Assembly (NCBI GenBank): GCA_037447605.1
Contig: CM074807.1
Coordinates: 1,717,656-1,781,655 of the forward strand
Direction of reading: 5' to 3'
DNA: 64,000 nucleotides
Source of the DNA: Zygnema circumcarinatum
Lineage: Eukaryota > Streptophyta > Zygnematophyceae > Zygnematales > Zygnemataceae
Part shown: in pieces, positions 57,688 through 64,000 of the stretch
How positions within the stretch are numbered: position 1 is the first letter of the stretch
Layout: each line of letters opens with the position of its first letter
Program-made: the position numbers and the translations under genes
Notes under the pieces: model-generated
Seen by the model: the letters and a program-made list of their open reading frames with translations, nothing else
The model's database searches: none
Told to the model about the DNA's origin: nothing

Positions 57688-60600
57688 CTAGCGAGAACGA
57701 TGACGTGTATTTCGGCCCTCTCCTTCACGGTGCCTGCTGCCTTCAGGTCCCCTCTTAGAGCTCCCCTTCTCGTCCCTTCCACCCCTATCCCTGCTTTCCT
57801 CCTTCCAGCTGCCGCCAGTCCTGCCCACCTCTGTTTTCTCCCCATCCTGCCGCGCTTGTCTCCCATCATGTTGCCTCTTATCTTCATCCCGCCTCTCGCC
57901 TCTCTTCTCTTCAGTCTTTCTCTCTGCTCTTTTGTCATCGTTCCTCTTGTCTACTTTCTTCCTTTTCTCGAGCTCTCTTAGCTCACCTTCATATCGGTCT
58001 CTCCCTTTCTTTTCCGTCTCCTGGTGGTGCGCATCTCTTCCTCCCTCTCGTTTCCGACCATCAGAGTCTCTTGCACGCTCATTGGGTCGTCCATTTTCTG
58101 CAGTCTCATCAGCTTCTCTAGCCCTCCCTCTCCCTTTGTCGGCCTTTCTCTGTATCTGCAGAGCATCAGCATGTTCTCTCCATAGAGTCTCCCTCTCTCT
58201 TCGTGGCAATGCTCCATGACGTGCATCCCCTTTGAGCACCTTCTTTGCCTCTGTCCACGATAGTAGAATGCTCCGACCTTCCTCGTCTTGCATTGCCGCT
58301 GCATCCGTAGTGATAAGCTCCACCAAGAGCTCCTTGTAATCAGCTCGACATTTCTGCATAATCAACGAGCATTTCACGTTTTTTCCAACGAAAATCCTAC
58401 ATCAGTAGGTAACCTGCAACGATATTATGCATTGACAGAACATAGCAAGGGGATGACATGCAATAAGCTTGTCAAGTACAGCATGGTGCCCCGAAAGCCT
58501 TTAGCTCGCAATAACATTCGTCTTTCCAATGTATTTCTCAACAGATTCTGACCTTGAGATCTTTTTGCATGCACACTAAATTTTTTCAACCGCATCAACT
58601 GTTGCATCCATCATCCCAGTCCCACCTCCAGCAGCCGGCTGCAGTGTTCTCGAAACAATGCCTCGCACTCGTTAGCATCAAGGTCAGCGGGCGTTCCACG
58701 TTCATCTTTCTCCAGCCTGCTACGGCTTTCACTCCATGATGCCTGCCAAATAAGCTCCCAATTCTCCCATTTAGCTGCCTTCCGACTCTCTTTCAGTTGT
58801 TCGGCCATGAAAAATGCCCTTCCTTCTTCCCTCAATGGCGCCGGATGGCAGCGAATCTTTCTTTCCGGTGTTGCCTGCTCAGTTGAGGGCGAACCGCACC
58901 TCGGGGTCTTTCACTTTTTCAGCCAACAGCGTCTCATACTGCGCCATGGCCTCCCTCCTGCGAGCTCGGACACGAGCACGCTCGTGGTCAGCCTCCTCGC
59001 GTTCCTTACGCTTGCGTGCTTCCCGCTCCCTCTCCCTCTGCCGATCCTGAACACAATAACAATACCTGTGCTGAGCAAAGTAGATTTTTATGGCTATAAC
59101 AGAAGTGTTGTTTGACAAACCGGCAGTTCTCAATCCCCGATAAGCATCGTGCTATACTTTCGCAGTGATGAGCGCCATATATTCAAATTAGACGGTGTTT
59201 ACTAGCATCGGGCGAACTACTATTATTCCTCATGTACGTGCGTATGAGAATTAACACGAGAGGATATCGTTTGCTTGCTAGGGTACCTTCATTTCCAAAC
59301 GAAGCGGCGTAGCAGGCTACTTAAGAGAACACTATAACTGAAGAAAAGTGCAGATTTAGCCCCTGCATTCATTTATTTTAGAAAGCAATAACCGAACCTG
59401 CCACTCACATCCCTAAGGAGTACGGAACCGCAGTCCATAAGCCCACTATAGACTTTACCTCTTCCTCCCTCTTTGCTTGGGCAGTTCGCTCAGCAGCCTC
59501 CTCTGTCGCTCGAATTGCTGCAATGTGACTGTCAAACAGGGTTTCACGATGCTCCCATCCAAGAGCTGTGTAGCGAGGATCAGACCTCAGATTGTCCTTC
59601 ACCTGAAAAGAGAATGAACAGTGGCAACAAACTCATGCCAGTTAACATGTATGATCAATTGCCACGTAGTTATCTCAGGCATGCGGGTCGCAGGTAAATT
59701 CTGAGAAGCTACATGTCTTGCTCTCGTTATGTGGGTGCCACCTCACAGCACAGTAACATGACAACTAAGCGAATGTGAACACGGTCTTACTTTGGACCAG
59801 CGCGTCCCTGAGGTAAGATCCTTTTGCTCCGCAAGCAGCTCGTTAAAGCCCGCAACCGCTTGTTCATGCTCCGCTCTCTGCCTTTCCTCCTCCACCTTCT
59901 TCAAGGGGGCCAGCCTGGAAAATCTCAACCATCAGCAGCATTCCATTTCACGTTGCTTTAAACATTGGAGTCTTGTCCAGTCAGTAGCCAATAGTGATTC
60001 GATACACATCTTGAATTCTAGCCATGCTCATTCTGGAAAAGTAAGTCGGTCAGGTTTTCTCCTTTACTGGCAATTGCTGCAGCCAAATCGTTTGGAAGAA
60101 CAGAAGCAACAGATCCCATCTCGTCCCAAATCAACGGCATGATGCAAGATACCCTCTCTTCATGAAGCAGGTCCATGTTGTTGGTTGAACAATCAAAGCG
60201 TGAAGAAATCGCTAAAGATAAAAGAAAAGGAGTGCATCTGAGAATGCCCACCTTTCAGAAAGCAATGTCTGGCGATCCTTCCTATCCAACGCTTGAAAGC
60301 GCGCATCAGTTCCCCACATTTCCGCAAACTTGTTGTGGTCAAAACTATGGTCCAGCATCTGCAAACCGAGCCCAGGAGTTGTTTAACCATCAGATGGTTT
60401 TGTCTTGAAGGACATCGTTTCTGCCTGAACTGAGACCACCTTGTAATTTCATCTTCCTCAATTCCATCACAAATGACACACATCATCAGATTCTTGCTGC
60501 CTGTACAGCCATCCTTAGAAACTATCGCAAAGTGAGGGCTAAGACCAGCCATACATAGGCCATGAATTTTACACACATACAAGGAAATCATGCATCCAAG

Positions 60601-63600
60601 CAGTCACTTCATTCCCTCAGTGTCCAGTAGATATACAAGGCCTTAAGCCCCCCTGCCTGCAGCTGCTTGCTTGCCACTGATGCTTATATTCTGCACCACT
60701 GCCTCTACATATTGTCTGAAAAAACGTGCTTTTTGACGAATAAACTGGAGAATCAAACAAGACAGCTGTCCCTTGCCCCACCGGTTCTGACAAGATGTGA
60801 AAATTCCACCTCTGCGACCTCTTCCAAGAGCTGCTTGAAGCCCTCCACTGCGGCTTTCTGCGCTGCTCTTTTCTCCTTCCGCTCCTCCTCAGCCCTTGTC
60901 TTTACATAGTGCTCAAATATCTCTTTCCGCTCTTTATGGCTTGGAATCGCCTGTAGCACAAGGAGTGAAGAAATAGTAGAGATGAGTGAAAAGGAAACGG
61001 AAGCATGCACCATGCCAAGCGAGAGACATCAAAAGAGGGAACACGGTTCAGACTTCCGCATGAGACCAGCAACGGAAAAGCTAAAGGGCATTTTAGGCTT
61101 CTAGGCTTACTGGTACGACGCTAGGACCATAGAGCATTGTATATGACATGTAATGCTAAAAAATGGATGCCCATGTCATGGAGCAACTCACAAGAGGTGG
61201 CTGAGATGAAATTGTATAGCAACAAGGCATACCTTGAAGCGGGGATCAAAAATGATTTTGGGAAGCTCTCTTTCCCATTTGGAAAATGGTGCCACGCCCT
61301 TCTCTTTCAACATGGCCTGTGAACGATCACAGCATGCTATAGCGTCAGACTGCAGTTTAAGATGCTATTCAGTGCATCAAAAGTTACTGCTATGGATATG
61401 AGCCTTTGAAGAGCATTAACAATTAATAGCTTGTCCCCATCAATTTCCAGGTCATGAATCCCTTGCGGTGAGCATGCGCACAAATATAGACTAACGTACC
61501 TTGAACTGACCAATCTCCTCTTCTTTCGTACGTCCCTTCTTGCCTTCATCTTCCGAGTCATCATCTGATGAATCAGAGAGTTCTTGCCCTTCCTTCTCTA
61601 CCTCCTTCCCTTCAGATGGTGCATTTTGAATACCTGGAAGCACTATCCCCCCTGCACTTCCTCCCGCACCGTTCACATGGCCGGATGCTGCACCCAAAGC
61701 TCCCTCTCCGCTATTCGCAATGGCAGGAGTGCCGGTCGGAGCCCCCGAGTCCTGAACCCCCCCAGCCATCAAACGGCGACTTTCTAAGGGGGATTATCCT
61801 TTACTCAAACATAAGTATGATTGCAGAATCCCTGCAAAGGGCACAGACATAGAGGCGCTTTCAAGCGTGACTTTTCACGTAATCCCAACTCGGCATTCAC
61901 AGACACAAAGACTCACACACCAAGACTTCGGTGATCCATACTAGCCAGCCAAAAGTGAAGGATACCATCTTTCTGCCTTTTCCTCTTGTTATTGTAACCA
62001 CCCTTCTGAAATCCACCATGCAGGAAACCAAAATGAAGACTAAGTTACCTGCAGCTTCTTCTTGATCTGCTCGAGAGCAGACGCACCCATGGCTGCAACT
62101 AACGCACGATGACCGGCTGCCTCTCGACCTCCGGTAGAGGCAGCAGGGGCATGCAGAGAGAAGGAAATGGGGTTCTTATCCCCGAGGCGACCCGGCACGG
62201 AGGTTGAAGAAACCTTTGGGGTAGCCTCTTCATGAGCTTTTTGCTTGAGCTCTGCCACCTCCAAGGGCAACTGCCAACTGGTAGCCTGCAGGAGAAGCCC
62301 CACAAAGACAGGGTCATAAATACTCGTTGCAAAGAACATTGCAACATGGTTTTGGTTCTGAGGGATCAATAAGTAACACCTGAAAAAGTTTCATGCGATG
62401 ACATACTGTTGCAATGACCAATTTTATCCATGGATATTCAGAATCCCGACTTACTCAACCAGAGCCTGTATCCTTGGACCTGGACCCTGGGACCCCTAGC
62501 ACTTTCAATACTAAAGCAACAAATGTCAAGCAAATTCAGGAGGATTGGTTACCTGATTAACGGTGTTATAATAGTATTTTTTGCCATCGTCTGTTGTAAC
62601 CAGCGCCCATTCTGTACCTGCAATCCTCTTCCTGTATTGTCCAACAGCCCTACTCACTCATCAGCATGCTGGTCTGGACATGGTTTAAGATGCCACGCCA
62701 GTAAGCATCCTATTGTCATAGATGCCGGTCACCGGTATAGGTCAAGCCAATCAGACAGCTGTTTGGAGCAAGAGCAGAAGTTAGCACTGAGTGCGGGAAA
62801 GTCAGCCCACTTCAAAGTCATGCACGGACCTTGGACTGGTAGATGGAAAGAAAAACGTAAGAGGCGCCTACCAGTCAATTGGTGTTGGCTGCGATGTAAC
62901 TTTCTCTGCCTGAACATCACATACCCACACGAGGAGGGGGACAACGTAAGATACAATCACAGACATCAGTAACTACTTTCGACTGACGCACTTGGCAGGG
63001 TATTCGTAGTGTCACCCTTCTAGTCTTGGATGTCTTCAACGGAACACGGTATGAAGGAGGCCTCACCACAGAGTTCGTACTAAGAAGTGTTGCAAATGAC
63101 AAACGTAACCAAAACATAACAGGCAAACTAGTCCTCCAGCAAAACGGTGCGATATCGTCGAAGCAAAATTACCTATCACTAGCTTGACTCACCTCCAATT
63201 GGAAACCCCTTGGTCGATCAAATGTTGACACTCCTGTAACAGAATTGAAATAATACACGGTCCCGTTCTCTGCCTTATGTGCTGTCCATGCATCAGCCTC
63301 AATACCGTGTTCACCCGTTTCATCATTTCCTGCTTCAGATCCTTCTGCAGCAGCCTCCATATTGAGGGCCCCACCTGAAATTGACGCAACAGCAGAAGCC
63401 CCCCCCGTGCTTCCGCCTGTGCCTGCAACAGATACACCCGGTGGGGCAAGCGGAGCATCCTTCGTTACAATTTTCACAACTGATTCTCCAGGCGGAATTG
63501 CAGACTCCACATTGCTAGAAACAGGCTGAGATCGCCATTGACCGTTAAGAGGCAGAGGTGCCAACGTCATTCCTGTTGAACTTAAAGCTCGCGAGGATGC

Positions 63601-64000
63601 TTCTCCGGGTGCGGAAAACGTCGCGGAGTTAGGCGACTGCGGCAAACGGCTGTTGTTTCCAGAATGTGCTGACAATCCCATCGCAGGGAGCGGACGCAAA
63701 GGAGGTTGCTGTGAGGCGTGAGTTGTGCCATGCCCTGCTGAGTAGGCAGAAAACTGTCCAGACGATTGTCCAGGGTGCTGAAGCAGCGGTGCATTAAGCC
63801 AAGGAGGGCCTTGAGGTGGGCCAACCTGTTGAGAGGTTGACAGCAGCGGCTGCTGTGACAGTGGAAGCGGCGCAAATCCTGGAGGCACTCCGGGAGGAAA
63901 ACTCTGAAGAGGTCCGTCTAAGGGTCCCAATGGAGGACTGTTTGAAGGGATGCTTTGGCTAGGAGATTGAGTTGGCCCTGAAGGAAACTGCCCATACACT
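57688..64000 (-). CDS. PRP40C: Pre-mRNA-processing protein 40C (TCERG1/CA150-like), 5' end beyond window
   Basis: This is a WW/FF scaffold that couples RNA polymerase II CTD and splicing factors. Thirteen exons are visible: 64000-63193 (partial), 62909-62872, 62631-62553, 62285-62049, 61751-61500, 61316-61233, 60950-60810, 60358-60252, 59914-59791, 59602-59459, 59046-58900, 58742-58626, 58353-57688; about 980 aa visible. Order: Pro/Ser/Gln-rich N-terminus, WW1 (AWTAHKAENGTVYYFNSVTG), WW2 (EWALVTTDDGKKYYYN...TSWQLP), an acidic linker (SDSSDDDSEDEG), five FF domains (starting at VAPFSKWERELPKIIFDPRF), and a long Lys/Arg/Glu/Asp tail ending RNTRHRSR. All junctions agree in phase, including the 38-nt exon 62909-62872. 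The true start lies right of position 64000. Confidence 0.94.

Overview
This window looks like nuclear DNA from a streptophyte (green plant lineage). Thirteen protein-coding genes can be reconstructed, with about 85 spliceosomal introns. Their closest recognisable relatives are plant proteins: the plant-type AP-4 epsilon large subunit, a GTG/COLD1-type membrane protein, the FOREVER YOUNG-type dehydrogenase, a plastid-type PRPP synthetase, the chloroplast envelope protein TIC21/PIC1, and the PRP40C-type WW/FF splicing protein. Introns carry degenerate plant-type telomere motifs (CCCTAAA/TTTAGGG). The compact layout, moderate GC and long CT tracts would suit a non-seed plant or charophyte alga, but I cannot name the species. 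No rRNA, tRNA, CRISPR or organelle genes were seen.

Layout, left to right: truncated hAT-like repeat (about 190-398); small membrane-protein gene (+, 660-1835); AP-4 epsilon (-, 2675-10040); GTG (-, 10759-15023); THUMPD1/TAN1-like (+, 15575-20157); a 3.8 kb gene-free block with a 92/95-bp satellite, hairpins and G-boxes (20158-23939); GDAP2-like macro + CRAL-TRIO protein (-, 23940-29361); FEY-like SDR (+, 29660-33022); NDUFAF2-like (-, 33847-36498); ALG14 (+, 37015-39436); PRPP synthetase (+, 40296-44501); four-CBS SNF4-like protein (-, 46134-49535); TIC21 (+, 49873-52029); a complete 391-bp non-autonomous hAT element with perfect 8-bp target duplication (53134-53524); SHG1/BOD1-domain protein (+, 53801-56801); PRP40C (-, 57688 to beyond the window end).

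Four gene pairs are divergent with only about 300-550 bp between start codons (GTG/TAN1, GDAP2/FEY, NDUFAF2/ALG14, CBS/TIC21), so bidirectional promoters are likely. The genes are housekeeping functions (vesicle coat, pH/G-protein membrane regulation, tRNA modification, N-glycosylation, nucleotide synthesis, respiratory complex I assembly, plastid import, splicing, chromatin). They do not form an obvious operon-like pathway.

Exon models were built by eye. I translated each exon, required GT-AG (or GC-AG) borders and matching phase, and compared with family sequences from memory. Most junctions are exact in phase; the few ambiguous ones are marked. No novel multi-gene system was found. The most unusual items are the higher-order satellite, the paired hAT copies, repeat-laden introns shared between TAN1 and ALG14, a glycine-zipper-like exon inside a CBS protein, and a shortened GDAP2 C-terminus.
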